Assembly: GCA_902530215.1 (NCBI GenBank)
Contig: CABZZR010000001.1
Coordinates: 1-64,000 of the forward strand
DNA length: 64,000 bases
From: an uncultured Pelagibacteraceae bacterium
Lineage (GTDB): Bacteria; Pseudomonadota; Alphaproteobacteria; Pelagibacterales; Pelagibacteraceae
Direction of reading: 5' to 3'
Positions within the stretch are counted from its first letter, which is position 1. The number at the start of each line of letters is the position of its first letter. The translations under genes were made by a program, and so were the position numbers. Positions 26,437-35,085 of the stretch are shown here, piece by piece. The notes beneath the pieces are model-generated. The model was not told the DNA's origin, did no database searches, and saw nothing but the letters and a program-made list of their open reading frames with translations.

Positions 26437-26976
26437 ATGAAAATAAATTTTATAACTATACCGTCGCTTATTTTTATATTTATTGTTTCAATATTTTTTT
26501 ACCTTTTACTAATTGATAGAGACCCGAGTGAGATTCCATCAGTTTTAATAGATAAAAAAATACCAGAGTTTAAAACAAATTATTTATCAAAAAATGAAAT
26601 TTTTATATCTCCTGAAAATTTTAGCAACAGAATTACTTTGGTAAACTTTTTTGCAACATGGTGTAAACCTTGCAGAGATGAACACAAATATATTAAAGAA
26701 TTGTCAAAAAAAATGGAAATTGAAATAATTGGGATAAATTACAAAGATGACGCCAAAAAAACGATTAAATGGTTAAATGAATTAGGTAATCCTTATTCCG
26801 ATGTAATAGTAGATAAAAATGGAAAAATTGGTATTGAGTGGGGCGTCTATGGTATTCCTGAAACATTTATAGTTGATTCAAATAAAAAAATTCAATTTCG
26901 TCATGTTGGTCCTATTAATAAAAAAATTCTAAAGAATATTAATTTAAAAATAAATGAAATTAAAAAAAATGATTAA
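26437..26976 (+). CDS. ccmG: Thiol:disulfide interchange protein CcmG/DsbE
   Basis: This 179-residue membrane-anchored thioredoxin-like protein has an N-terminal helix (residues 8-27), the redox motif WCKPC near residues 76-80 and a cis-Pro in YGIPET near 140. It keeps apocytochrome c Cys residues reduced for heme attachment. It starts one base after ccmF and its 3' end overlaps ccmH by 23 bases. Confidence 0.93.
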   Translation: MKINFITIPSLIFIFIVSIFFYLLLIDRDPSEIPSVLIDKKIPEFKTNYLSKNEIFISPENFSNRITLVNFFATWCKPCRDEHKYIKELSKKMEIEIIGINYKDDAKKTIKWLNELGNPYSDVIVDKNGKIGIEWGVYGIPETFIVDSNKKIQFRHVGPINKKILKNINLKINEIKKND

Positions 26977-27376
26977 AAAATACTTTACTTTGTTTTTTTC
27001 CTTCATAATTCTTATTTTATTATCAAATTATACTTATTCTGTTGAACCGGAAGAATTTCTAAAAAATAAAGAACAAGAAACCTTGGCTCGTGAAATTACT
27101 AAAAATATAAGATGTTTGGTTTGCCAAAATCAATCTATTGATGATTCTGATGCCACATTGGCCAAAGATTTGCGTATTCTTGTAAGAAGTAAAGTAAAAG
27201 AAGGTAAATCTAAAAAAGAAATTTATAATTTTTTAACAGCTAGATATGGAGATTTTATTTTGTTAAATCCTCCTTTAAATAAAAGTACTTACTTGCTTTG
27301 GTTTTTGCCAATAGCTTTTCTTTTAATCGGAATTTATGTGATCTATAAGTTTAGCAGATTATCTAAAAAATTATAA
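26954..27376 (+). CDS. ccmH: Cytochrome c maturation protein CcmH/CycL
   Basis: This 140-residue protein has a signal peptide, the RCLVCQNQSIDDSDA motif (near residues 53-67) with the LRCxxC-type redox pair, and a C-terminal helix (about 114-132). It corresponds to the short CcmH (CycL) form; no CcmI/TPR extension is present. The frame opens at 26954, but an in-frame ATG at 26969 gives a cleaner signal peptide. The gene overlaps the ccmC 3' end by 6 bases on the opposite strand. Confidence 0.92.
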   Translation: MKLKKMIKKYFTLFFSFIILILLSNYTYSVEPEEFLKNKEQETLAREITKNIRCLVCQNQSIDDSDATLAKDLRILVRSKVKEGKSKKEIYNFLTARYGDFILLNPPLNKSTYLLWFLPIAFLLIGIYVIYKFSRLSKKL

Positions 27377-28087
27377 ATATTTTCTATTTTTTTTGCTATC
27401 AATTTTAAGTTTCATTATTTCTGTCTTATAATTTAATAAAAAAATAACCAAAGTATACAAAAACATTCCTGCTATCATAATTATCAAAGGTATTAACATA
27501 GAGTAATGAATAGTAGGAGCGGAAGTAAGCGTAATGCTAGATGGTTGATGTAAAGTATTCCACCAATCAACAGAAAATTTAATAATTGGCAAATTAAATA
27601 GGCCGACTATAGCAATTACTGATGAAATTTTATTAGCTTTTTTAAAATCACCTATATATTTCCAACAAAAAATATAAAGAATATAAAAAATTAATAAGAC
27701 TAACATTGATGTTAGTCTAGCGTCCCAGGCCCACCAAGTGCCCCAGGTTGGTTTTCCCCATAAAGACCCGGTAACTATAGAAATAATTGTAAAAATTAAA
27801 CCAGCTGGAGCTAAACTTTTGGCAATAAATGGTAAAAATTTAATTTTAAATATCAAGCTTAATATAGAAGCGATGCCCATAATACCGAAACATCCAAGAG
27901 ATATTAATGAGGAAGGTACATGAACATACATAATTCTTACCGAGTCACCTTGTATATAATCTGGAGGTGAAAAAAATAAAGCGTAAGCTGTACCTATCAA
28001 AATAACAACTAACATTAGACAAATTAAAATAAAAATGAATTTATTTTCAATTGATAAAATTTTATTTGGAAAGATATTTTTAAGCAT
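27371..28087 (-). CDS. ccmC: Heme exporter/handling protein CcmC
   Basis: This 238-residue protein has six membrane helices and the WWD motif WGTWWAWDARLTS near residues 116-128. His residues in MYVHVP (near 53) and TLHQPSS (near 181) are the axial heme ligands of the family. CcmC loads heme onto CcmE. It is the last gene of the minus-strand block ccmD-ccmE-ccmC, an order different from the common ccmABCDEFGH. Confidence 0.93.
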   Translation of the reverse strand: MLKNIFPNKILSIENKFIFILICLMLVVILIGTAYALFFSPPDYIQGDSVRIMYVHVPSSLISLGCFGIMGIASILSLIFKIKFLPFIAKSLAPAGLIFTIISIVTGSLWGKPTWGTWWAWDARLTSMLVLLIFYILYIFCWKYIGDFKKANKISSVIAIVGLFNLPIIKFSVDWWNTLHQPSSITLTSAPTIHYSMLIPLIIMIAGMFLYTLVIFLLNYKTEIMKLKIDSKKNRKYL

Positions 28088-28138
28088 TAAATATTCTACA
28101 TTAATAATATAAATTTAAAACATGGTTATTTTACTTTA

Positions 28139-28558
28139 TCATTTTTCCAAAGCATCTTTTACTTCTGGGGGCATATAATTTTCGTCATGTTTTGCTAAAA
28201 TTTTATTAGCTAAAAAAAATTTTTTGTCTCTTAATTTACCCTCAGCCACAACACCTTTGCCTTCAGAAAATAAATTGGGAACAATACCCTCGTATGTAAC
28301 TATAATTTCATTTTTTAAATCAGTAATAATAAAATTAATTATAGTATTGTTTTTGGTTACGGAATTTTCTTTTACTAACCCGCCTATACGAATTTTTTTA
28401 TTTAATTTAAGATTTTCATTTGTTTTTATTTCTGTGGGTGAAAAAAAATAAACGACATTTTTTTCAAGAGAACGGAAAACAAAAAAAATAACCACCGTCG
28501 ATAACAGTAAAACTATGATTAAGAAAATAAGTCTTAATTTTGCTTTTTTTCCCAACAT
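28139..28558 (-). CDS. ccmE: Heme chaperone CcmE
   Basis: This 139-residue protein has one N-terminal helix (about residues 10-30), an OB-fold domain, and the heme-attachment segment [10 protein letters not shown] with His124 and Tyr128 in the expected spacing. It carries heme covalently bound through the His to CcmF. It lies between ccmD (24 bases) and ccmC (51 bases). Confidence 0.95.
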   Translation of the reverse strand: MLGKKAKLRLIFLIIVLLLSTVVIFFVFRSLEKNVVYFFSPTEIKTNENLKLNKKIRIGGLVKENSVTKNNTIINFIITDLKNEIIVTYEGIVPNLFSEGKGVVAEGKLRDKKFFLANKILAKHDENYMPPEVKDALEK

Positions 28559-28582
28559 AAATTAATTTTAGATTTAAAATAA

Positions 28583-28810
28583 TTAAGAATTTGAACTAAC
28601 AGTAAAAGTTTCTTCTATGTCTTGACTTTGTTTAATATCTTTAATTTTTACTTGTTGAATTTTATTAATTTCTAATAAATATATTTTTTCTTGTTTAATA
28701 TATTCTCTTAATGATTTAGTGAAAAGAATATAAATGCAAATAAAAGTAAATATAAAGGCTGGCCATATAAAGAGGCCGTATTCACCAAAATTTAAAAATT
28801 CTTGATTCAT
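28583..28810 (-). CDS. ccmD: CcmD-like heme exporter protein
   Basis: This 75-residue protein has one membrane helix (about residues 11-31) preceded by FGEYGLFIWPAF, typical of CcmD, and a charged cytoplasmic tail. CcmD helps release holo-CcmE from the CcmABC complex. ccmA and ccmB are not in this window. Sequence conservation of CcmD is low, so position beside ccmE and ccmC carries much of the weight. Confidence 0.85.
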   Translation of the reverse strand: MNQEFLNFGEYGLFIWPAFIFTFICIYILFTKSLREYIKQEKIYLLEINKIQQVKIKDIKQSQDIEETFTVSSNS

Positions 28811-28925
28811 CTAAAATTCAATATCCTAAAGTTTTGGTTAAAACACAAGGATAAAATTGACCCAAATTACAACAATTTAAGTCTTGCAAGTATCCATAAA
28901 TCAAAAAAAAGATTATAATGTATAT

Positions 28926-29096
28926 ATGAAATTAAACCCAGTCAGAGCAATAATAATTACCTCAATTGGTATTATACTCTTGTACTGTCTTGGCTTATTT
29001 TTACCAATAATATTAAATACAAAAGATTCTAGTCTTATTATTTTTCAAGAAAAAAAAATAACTTTTTTACTTAAAAAGAAAATTACTTCTCTTTAA
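28926..29096 (+). CDS. Possible 56-residue single-helix membrane protein
   Basis: An ATG at 28926 opens a frame of 56 residues with a strongly hydrophobic stretch at about residues 8-30 and a basic tail. It overlaps the 3' end of the convergent moaB by 14 bases. No ribosome site is obvious. I do not recognise it; the A+T-rich composition makes a chance frame plausible. Confidence 0.35.
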   Translation: MKLNPVRAIIITSIGIILLYCLGLFLPIILNTKDSSLIIFQEKKITFLLKKKITSL

Positions 29097-29583
29097 GTCT
29101 TGGAAAAAGTTCAACAAAGTTGCAAGGCTTGTGATTGATATCTAATTGATATTTTAAAATTCCATCCCAAGCATCTTTTACAGCACCAGATGATCCGGGC
29201 AATGCAAAAATATATTTCCCATTTGCTAATACAGCACATGCTCGAGATTGCATAGCAGACGTACCGACTGTCTTATAACTTAATTCTCTAAAAAGTTCTC
29301 CAAAACCTGGGATTTCTTTATCTGCTATTTCTTTTAAAGCCTCTGGTGTTATATCTCGACCTGTCAAACCAGTTCCTCCCGTTGTAATAATTACATCAAG
29401 TTCATTATTTTTTATCCACGAAAATAAAATTTTTTTAATTTCTTCTTTCTCGTCCTTTACAATTTTTCTATCAATTAATTTGTGCTTTTGTTCTTCAATT
29501 TTTTTAACTAGAATTGCCCCTGATTTATCAGTATCAAGGGTTCTGGTATCCGTAACTGTCAAAAGTGCTATGTTAACTTTCAT
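29083..29583 (-). CDS. moaB: Molybdenum cofactor biosynthesis protein B (MogA/MoaB family)
   Basis: This 166-residue protein is of the MPT-binding family: ITTGGTGLTGRDITPE near residues 67-82 and ALPGSSGAVKDAW near 125-138. It activates molybdopterin by adenylylation before molybdenum insertion. It is 5 kb from the molybdenum hydroxylase operon, which needs this cofactor. Its start is 24 bases from the divergent TSUP exporter gene. Confidence 0.92.
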   Translation of the reverse strand: MKVNIALLTVTDTRTLDTDKSGAILVKKIEEQKHKLIDRKIVKDEKEEIKKILFSWIKNNELDVIITTGGTGLTGRDITPEALKEIADKEIPGFGELFRELSYKTVGTSAMQSRACAVLANGKYIFALPGSSGAVKDAWDGILKYQLDINHKPCNFVELFPRLKEK

Positions 29584-29607
29584 TTTTACAATGTAAGATA
29601 ATTAACC

Positions 29608-30354
29608 ATGGTATTATTATCAATATTATTTTTTATAACCTCTATATTATACTCTAGTGTAGGTTTTGGGGGTGGTTCTACATATTTAGCTTTACTTTTA
29701 GTTTGGGGAGTACCTTATTTTATTTTTCCATTAATAGCATTAACCTGCAATATCATCGTGGTATCAGGAAATTGTTTTAATTATATTAGAGCGGGAAACT
29801 TAAATATTAAGCTTTTGCTTCCTTTTTTAATTGGGTCCGTACCTATGGCTTTTGTAGGTGGCTCAATGCTTATAGAGGAAAAAAATTTCGAAATATTACT
29901 TTTTTTAGTTCTTCTTTTTGCAGGATTTTTATTACTGATAAATTTTAAATCCTATGACAATGAAAATGGGAGTTACCGTAAAGTTCCTATGATTATTGGT
30001 GTAATGATTGGTGGAGTTTTAGGATTTATTTCAGGTGTAGTAGGCATAGGGGGAGGAATTTTTTTAAGCCCTATACTTTTTTTAATTAGAGCTGCAACTC
30101 CAAAACAAATTATAACAGCTGCATCTTTATTCATACTAATAAATTCAATCTCAGGAATATTTGGGCAATTAACAAAAAATGAAATTTTAAATGAAATTCA
30201 AAATTACTGGTTCTTGTTCGTTATTGTTTTAATAGGTGGACAAATTGGAAATTTCTTAAACATAAAAATATTTCCTGCGCGTATTTTGGCATTAATTACT
30301 GCTATACTAGTAATATTTGTTGCTATAAGAATGATGTTTAAAATTTTAATTTAA
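29608..30354 (+). CDS. TauE/SafE (TSUP) family membrane exporter
   Basis: This 248-residue protein has about eight helices and duplicated halves. The family motifs GFGGGSTYLALLL (near residue 21) and SGVVGIGGGIFLSPIL (near 141) are clear. Several members export sulfite or sulfoacetate (TauE, SafE). With Xsc and SuyAB in the same window, sulfite export is a fair inference, but TSUP substrates cannot be read from sequence. It is followed 5 bases later by a homocysteine methyltransferase gene. Confidence 0.88.
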   Translation: MVLLSILFFITSILYSSVGFGGGSTYLALLLVWGVPYFIFPLIALTCNIIVVSGNCFNYIRAGNLNIKLLLPFLIGSVPMAFVGGSMLIEEKNFEILLFLVLLFAGFLLLINFKSYDNENGSYRKVPMIIGVMIGGVLGFISGVVGIGGGIFLSPILFLIRAATPKQIITAASLFILINSISGIFGQLTKNEILNEIQNYWFLFVIVLIGGQIGNFLNIKIFPARILALITAILVIFVAIRMMFKILI

Positions 30355-30359
30355 GCTTT

Positions 30360-31277
30360 ATGGATATAAATTATTTTAAAAATTTAAGAATATTAGATGG
30401 GGGCATGGGACAAGCGCTGTTATCAAAAGGAGTAAGTGCTAAAGGAAGTCTTTGGTCAGCAACTGCTTTAATTGAAGAAAAATATCACAATCTTATCATT
30501 GAAACTCATTTGGATTATATTAATGCAGGAGCAGATGTTATCGTAACAAATAATTTTGCAGCAAGACGTGTTAGAATGAAACAAAATAATGTTGAAGAAC
30601 ACTTTAATTATGCCAATGAAAAAGCAGGGGAACTTGCTCTAAAAGCTAAAGAGCTTTCTAAAAAAAATGTTTTAGTAGCAGGAAGCTTACCAGCGCAAAA
30701 TGATACATATGTTTTGGACTCAAGAGACAAAAAAACTATTGAGAAAGGTTTTTTTGACCAAGCAAGCTTGCTAAGACCATTTGTAGATTTTTTTTATCTT
30801 GATGTCTTGTGTAGTAGCAGAGAAATCGAAATTGCATTAAATATAACTGAAAAACTTAATTTACCTGTATTGGTTGGGCTTCATATTAAAAAAAATTGTG
30901 CACTTCCTTCAGGAGAAAGTATAAGTGAAACCGTACTTAAATGCAAAAATAACAACTGGTTAGGCTTAGTTGGCGCTTGTGTATCACCCGAAATAATGGA
31001 AAAAGCAACTGAAGAAATTAAACAATTAAACTTACCCTTTGGATTCAAAGTGAATCTCTGGAAAAATGAAGAGCCGCTTCCAGCCCGAAGTTTTTCATCT
31101 CCTGATGACAAAGTAGCAGTAAATCCTGTTAATTTTTTGGGAACAAGAGAAGAGTATACAGACTTAAAATTTTTAGAATTTTCAAAAAAAATGCAAAAAA
31201 AAGGAGCTACAATTTTAGGCGGATGTTGCGAAACGAAACCTTTTCATATAAAAAAAATATCATCTTTAAAAGAATAG
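30360..31277 (+). CDS. Homocysteine S-methyltransferase family protein
   Basis: This 305-residue TIM-barrel enzyme begins LRILDGGMGQALLSKG (near residue 8). Its zinc-binding Cys residues are in GACVSPE (near 201) and GGCCETKP (near 288). The family transfers a methyl group to homocysteine from glycine betaine, S-methylmethionine or dimethylsulfoniopropionate-type donors. The window also encodes a dimethylglycine dehydrogenase, which would fit a betaine donor, but the genes are 29 kb apart. The donor is unresolved. Confidence 0.88.
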   Translation: MDINYFKNLRILDGGMGQALLSKGVSAKGSLWSATALIEEKYHNLIIETHLDYINAGADVIVTNNFAARRVRMKQNNVEEHFNYANEKAGELALKAKELSKKNVLVAGSLPAQNDTYVLDSRDKKTIEKGFFDQASLLRPFVDFFYLDVLCSSREIEIALNITEKLNLPVLVGLHIKKNCALPSGESISETVLKCKNNNWLGLVGACVSPEIMEKATEEIKQLNLPFGFKVNLWKNEEPLPARSFSSPDDKVAVNPVNFLGTREEYTDLKFLEFSKKMQKKGATILGGCCETKPFHIKKISSLKE

Positions 31278-31290
31278 GTTTTATTTATTA

Positions 31291-31434
31291 TTAAAGTAGT
31301 TTAAAAGTGCCTAAAAGAATAACAGCCCAACATAAAATTAATGTTAGATAAAGTGCAAATTTCCAAGACTTTGCTAATGTGATCTGAGGAATATTTTTTA
31401 ATATTTTTCCATATTTTTGAATTGTGGCACCCAT
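31291..31434 (-). CDS. Candidate 47-residue single-helix membrane protein
   Basis: A clean ATG-to-TAA frame on the minus strand encodes 47 residues. A basic amphipathic start (MGATIQKYGKILKNIPQ) is followed by a Trp-containing hydrophobic segment at about residues 27-44. It is 47 bases downstream of the 116-residue gene of the apr cluster and could be the last gene of that transcript. No homologue is recognised. It fills most of the gap between the methyltransferase and apr genes. Confidence 0.5.
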   Translation of the reverse strand: MGATIQKYGKILKNIPQITLAKSWKFALYLTLILCWAVILLGTFKLL

Positions 31435-31481
31435 AAAAAATGTACTAACATAAACTTATAACTTTAACTAGAAATAAAATG

Positions 31482-31832
31482 TTAAAAGATTGTCGCACCA
31501 AACACTTTTACGGCATCATCTTCAACTCCAAGTACTAAGCGACCCAGGAAATCCCCTGGAATTTTTGTGCTAGTTTGTTTGTACAAAACTGTAATAAAAA
31601 GACCTCTTCTAAGACAACCGATCGCCTTACAGCCTTCGGAAAGACTGGATATCAGCTCGTTACTTGCCCACTGCTTGCCTAGCTCTACTTCATTTGCCCC
31701 ATATAGCATTTGAGATGAAAGATCTTTAGTAAAACTACCGTAGTCTTTAATATTTGATGATCTTACTAAATTTTGCCAAATAGGATCAGCAATTTTAATG
31801 ATTTCCTCATCAGACTTTTCTAAAAGACTCAT
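31482..31832 (-). CDS. Unknown 116-residue protein next to aprA
   Basis: This soluble protein has no signal peptide or membrane helix. It has two Cys in GCKAIGCLRRG (near residues 69-79) and a C-terminal GDFLGRLVLGVEDDAVKVFG. It starts 16 bases after aprA on the same strand, so co-transcription is likely. I do not recognise a family. The position suggests a role tied to APS reductase, for example assembly or regulation, but nothing in the sequence shows this. Confidence 0.75.
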   Translation of the reverse strand: MSLLEKSDEEIIKIADPIWQNLVRSSNIKDYGSFTKDLSSQMLYGANEVELGKQWASNELISSLSEGCKAIGCLRRGLFITVLYKQTSTKIPGDFLGRLVLGVEDDAVKVFGATIF

Positions 31833-31848
31833 TTATTTAAAATAAAAT

Positions 31849-33705
31849 TTAAGAAGCTTTCTTTTTTTCTTTATCATCAACTATATGATAAACTGGTTTT
31901 TTCTCCATTGAAAATTTACCGCTTTCTTGGTCTCTCTGTGATACAGTTAAGCAGTGCCAATTCTCATCATCAAGTTTCATATGATCACCTCTATAATAAT
32001 ATCCTGGCCAACGTGTCTCTTTTCTATACAAAGTATGCTCAGTAACACATTGTGAGGTTATTGTTCGGTGTTTAAGTTCCCATGCTCTCATCAATTGATG
32101 ATAATCTTCCGCACCAACATTTTCTAAATCCTCTTGTAACCAATCTAATAATTCTAAACCTCTTTTTAATAAATTTTCATTTGTCATATAATTATTAGTA
32201 ATACCACCACAATATTCATCCATAATCTTTTGTAATCTTTGCAGACCTTGAATTGGTGAAATATAGCTAGGAGAAACTGTACCTCCGGTAATTTCATTTC
32301 TACCAACAGTATAATTTTCCATTGGTTTATAAATTACTTCTTTTAAATTTTGATATTGTTTTTCAGATACCTCAATTCCATTTGCTTTTTTATCTTGAAT
32401 ATACTTAACGGCAGCTTTGGCAGCTAATCTTCCTTCGGTGAATGAACCTGATGAAAATTTATGAGCACTTCCTCCTACAGTGTCTCCGGCACCAAACAAA
32501 CCATCTATTGAAGTCATTCTGTTATAACCCCAAAAATAATCATCTGGAGCAATATCTTCAGGACCGCTAACCCAAGCGCCTGAACAAGTAGCATGTGATC
32601 CCATAACATAAGGTTCTGAGGTAGTTAATTCTGGGTTCGTATATTTAGGGTCAATATTTTGTGAAGCCCAAACTACTGCTTGACCAACTGTCATACCTAA
32701 AAAGTTTTCCCAACCTACTGTTTCAAGATGTGGATCTTGGAAAGCTTCTTTTGTAACCATATGAATAGGTCCACCACCTGCTGCTACTTCTTTTATAAAT
32801 GCGTGATTTCTTAAACAAGTTGGTACAGGATGATGATCAATATATTCGCCTACAAGTTTTTTTGTTTCTTCATACCATTTTTTTTCATAATTTTCGCCGT
32901 TTGCATTTTGAGTGTATGTTTTTAAGTGTAAAAAATATGCTCCGACCGGACCATAGCCATCTTTAAATCTACATAAAACAATTCTATTTTCCATTTGAGT
33001 CATTTTGGCTCCGACTTCAATTGGTAAGGCATATGCAGATCCGTTACTCCACGGGGCATACCATGTTCTTCCCATTCCTTCGCCCACAGCTCTTGGCTTA
33101 AAAATATGTGAAGCCCCGCCAGCAGCTACTATTACGGTCTTTGCTTTAAAAACATAATAATCACCAGTTCTCATGTTAAAACCCACAGCTCCACCAATTC
33201 TATTTTCTTTACTTTCATCTTTTAAAAGATGAGTAATCATTATTCTGTTGTAAATTTTATCTGCTGATTTTTTTGCAGCCTCTGCAACAATCGGTTTATA
33301 ACTTTCGCCATGTATCATTATTTGCCATTTGCCTTCTCTTTGGTATCTACCTGTTTCTTTATTTCTCATCATTGGTAAACCCCATTCATCAAACATGTGT
33401 ACAGTTGAATCCACATGTCTAGCCATATCGTAACCTAGGTCTTCTCTAACAAGTCCCATTAGATCGTTCCTAGCATAACGCACATGATCCTCGGGCATAT
33501 TTTCTCCCCATTGCATTCCCATATAGCAATTGATTGCGTATAACCCTTGAGCTACAGCGCCGCTTCTATCTATGTTTGCTTTTTCAACACAAATTATTTT
33601 TAAATCTCTACCCCAATGTCTAGCTTCAAATGCAGCTCCAGTACCAGCCATACCTCCACCGACTACTAAAACATCACAATCTTCAAAAATAGTTTTTCTA
33701 GCCAT
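31849..33705 (-). CDS. aprA: Adenylylsulfate (APS) reductase, alpha subunit
   Basis: This 618-residue FAD protein has the N-terminal VVGGGMAGTGAAFEA motif (near residues 14-28), NIDRSGAVAQGLYAINCYMG near 45-64, and KTRWPGYYYRGDHMK near the C-terminus. It is highly typical of AprA. In SAR11-type organisms without sulfate reduction, AprBA is thought to oxidise sulfite with AMP to APS. The start overlaps the aprB stop by one base. Confidence 0.95.
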   Translation of the reverse strand: MARKTIFEDCDVLVVGGGMAGTGAAFEARHWGRDLKIICVEKANIDRSGAVAQGLYAINCYMGMQWGENMPEDHVRYARNDLMGLVREDLGYDMARHVDSTVHMFDEWGLPMMRNKETGRYQREGKWQIMIHGESYKPIVAEAAKKSADKIYNRIMITHLLKDESKENRIGGAVGFNMRTGDYYVFKAKTVIVAAGGASHIFKPRAVGEGMGRTWYAPWSNGSAYALPIEVGAKMTQMENRIVLCRFKDGYGPVGAYFLHLKTYTQNANGENYEKKWYEETKKLVGEYIDHHPVPTCLRNHAFIKEVAAGGGPIHMVTKEAFQDPHLETVGWENFLGMTVGQAVVWASQNIDPKYTNPELTTSEPYVMGSHATCSGAWVSGPEDIAPDDYFWGYNRMTSIDGLFGAGDTVGGSAHKFSSGSFTEGRLAAKAAVKYIQDKKANGIEVSEKQYQNLKEVIYKPMENYTVGRNEITGGTVSPSYISPIQGLQRLQKIMDEYCGGITNNYMTNENLLKRGLELLDWLQEDLENVGAEDYHQLMRAWELKHRTITSQCVTEHTLYRKETRWPGYYYRGDHMKLDDENWHCLTVSQRDQESGKFSMEKKPVYHIVDDKEKKKAS

Positions 33706-34175
33706 TAATAATAGACTCCTTTTTTAAATGAACTTTTTTCTACTTTAGGTAAATCTTTGTTTGTATTTAATCCTTTTGGCTCAGAATACAGAATTTGAGA
33801 ATTTATTTCGCCTTGATTTGGTTTATCTCCCTCAGCTAACTTTGGAATAAATTTTCCCCACGGTTTAGTTGTTATTGGTGAAATGAAATCTTTGACAGTG
33901 CCATTTCTAAATTTTATTTTCCAAGATATTGTTCCTTTTTCTTCTTCACGCCTTACTCTTACGCTATGTCCCATTGGAGCAAAATCTGCATAGCCCCGAA
34001 CATCAATAGCGTGATTAGGACATGCTTTTACACATGAATAACATTCCCAACAAAAATTAGGTTCAATATTTTTAGCCCTCCTAATAGTTTCGTCGATATG
34101 CATGATGTCTGATGGACATATATCTACACAGTGACCGCATCCATCGCATCTGGTCATGTATACAAAAGTTGACAT
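33705..34175 (-). CDS. aprB: Adenylylsulfate (APS) reductase, beta subunit
   Basis: This 156-residue iron-sulfur protein has two 4Fe-4S motifs near the N-terminus: CDGCGHCVDICP (near residues 10-21) and CWECYSCVKACP (near 42-53). The C-terminal tail wraps AprA in known structures. It passes electrons between AprA flavin and the membrane partner. Gene order is aprM, aprB, aprA. Confidence 0.95.
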   Translation of the reverse strand: MSTFVYMTRCDGCGHCVDICPSDIMHIDETIRRAKNIEPNFCWECYSCVKACPNHAIDVRGYADFAPMGHSVRVRREEEKGTISWKIKFRNGTVKDFISPITTKPWGKFIPKLAEGDKPNQGEINSQILYSEPKGLNTNKDLPKVEKSSFKKGVYY

Positions 34176-34203
34176 AATTTATCTTATTCCTTTCTTTATC
34201 GTA

Positions 34204-35004
34204 TTAATAGTGCTTTGGTGCCTCACGCTTAATCCCTAAACCAAATTTTTCAGGAGCATCTGATTCAGGTGGCAAATTATCCCTAGATCCATCTGCTTCA
34301 GCTAAATTTTTTTGTAAAGCGGCTCCGGGTTTATAAAACATATGCGCAAACTTCGACCAATACACACCACCGAACAAAGCAAGATTTGAAAAAATATATA
34401 AAACTAAAAATACTTTATCGTCCCATCTATCGTTTAAATTTAAAAATTGTAAGTAAGACCAAATTAATCCAAATAAAGATGTAGCGATGAGTGCAAGTAC
34501 AAATAAATCTGCCTTAATAATTCTGTACCAAGGCTGTGCTTCTGAATAAACATCAACTCTTAAGAAAAACCAAAACCAACATCCTCCAAGAACGGTCATA
34601 AGGGCACCAATATGCCAAATTATAGGCCAAGCCACTGGAGTAGTAGATGATGAAGAGGAATAACAAAAAATCATAACAACTGATGCTACCCAAAACAAAA
34701 TAGTTCCGTACATTCCTAATAAATGTGCCGCTCTTCTTTTTCCTGCACCTAACTCTGAAGTAGTACCAATATCATAAACGACGGTTTTAGCTATTATAGA
34801 AAATCTTTCACCAGTACCTATTTCTCTAGTAGCAGATTTTTTTGCTTTTTTTGCATTTTCAAAAAAGTACTTAACATTTTTCTTATGAATTATATCTACC
34901 AAAGTTCCTATAATGACGAGTAGAGCCATTATTATAACAAAGGATTGCATTGCAATACCCGGTATGGTTTCTGAAAGTGTTGAAAATGGATTGGTCGTAA
35001 TCAA
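34204..35004 (-). CDS. aprM: APS reductase membrane anchor AprM
   Basis: This 266-residue protein has about five membrane helices and a cytoplasmic tail. It sits directly upstream of aprBA, as AprM does in several sulfur oxidisers and SAR11, and is thought to link AprBA to the quinone pool in place of QmoABC. The start codon is TTG at 35004, supported by an AGGAG ribosome site 7 bases before it; no nearby ATG competes. The assignment combines topology and context. Confidence 0.88.
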   Translation of the reverse strand: MITTNPFSTLSETIPGIAMQSFVIIMALLVIIGTLVDIIHKKNVKYFFENAKKAKKSATREIGTGERFSIIAKTVVYDIGTTSELGAGKRRAAHLLGMYGTILFWVASVVMIFCYSSSSSTTPVAWPIIWHIGALMTVLGGCWFWFFLRVDVYSEAQPWYRIIKADLFVLALIATSLFGLIWSYLQFLNLNDRWDDKVFLVLYIFSNLALFGGVYWSKFAHMFYKPGAALQKNLAEADGSRDNLPPESDAPEKFGLGIKREAPKHY

Positions 35005-35025
35005 ATTTTTCTCCTATTTAAAACC

Positions 35026-35061
35026 AATTATAGACAGTTCTTTTAAGAACCGTCTATAATT
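35026..35061 (-). terminator. Inverted repeat between the CADD-like gene and aprM
   Basis: A near-perfect 16-base stem (35026-35041 with 35046-35061, one mismatch) closes a 4-base loop. On the minus strand the stem is followed only by a weak T-rich tract. It most likely terminates the CADD-like transcript before aprM. Because it lies 22 bases ahead of the aprM start it could instead sit in that leader. Confidence 0.6.
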
Positions 35062-35085
35062 TTATAACTTATAATGCCTATTTAA

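Noticed and set aside
28884-28925. N-terminal extension of the small plus-strand frame from a TTG at 28884
   Set aside because: The ATG at 28926 gives a more typical membrane protein start, and no ribosome site supports the TTG.
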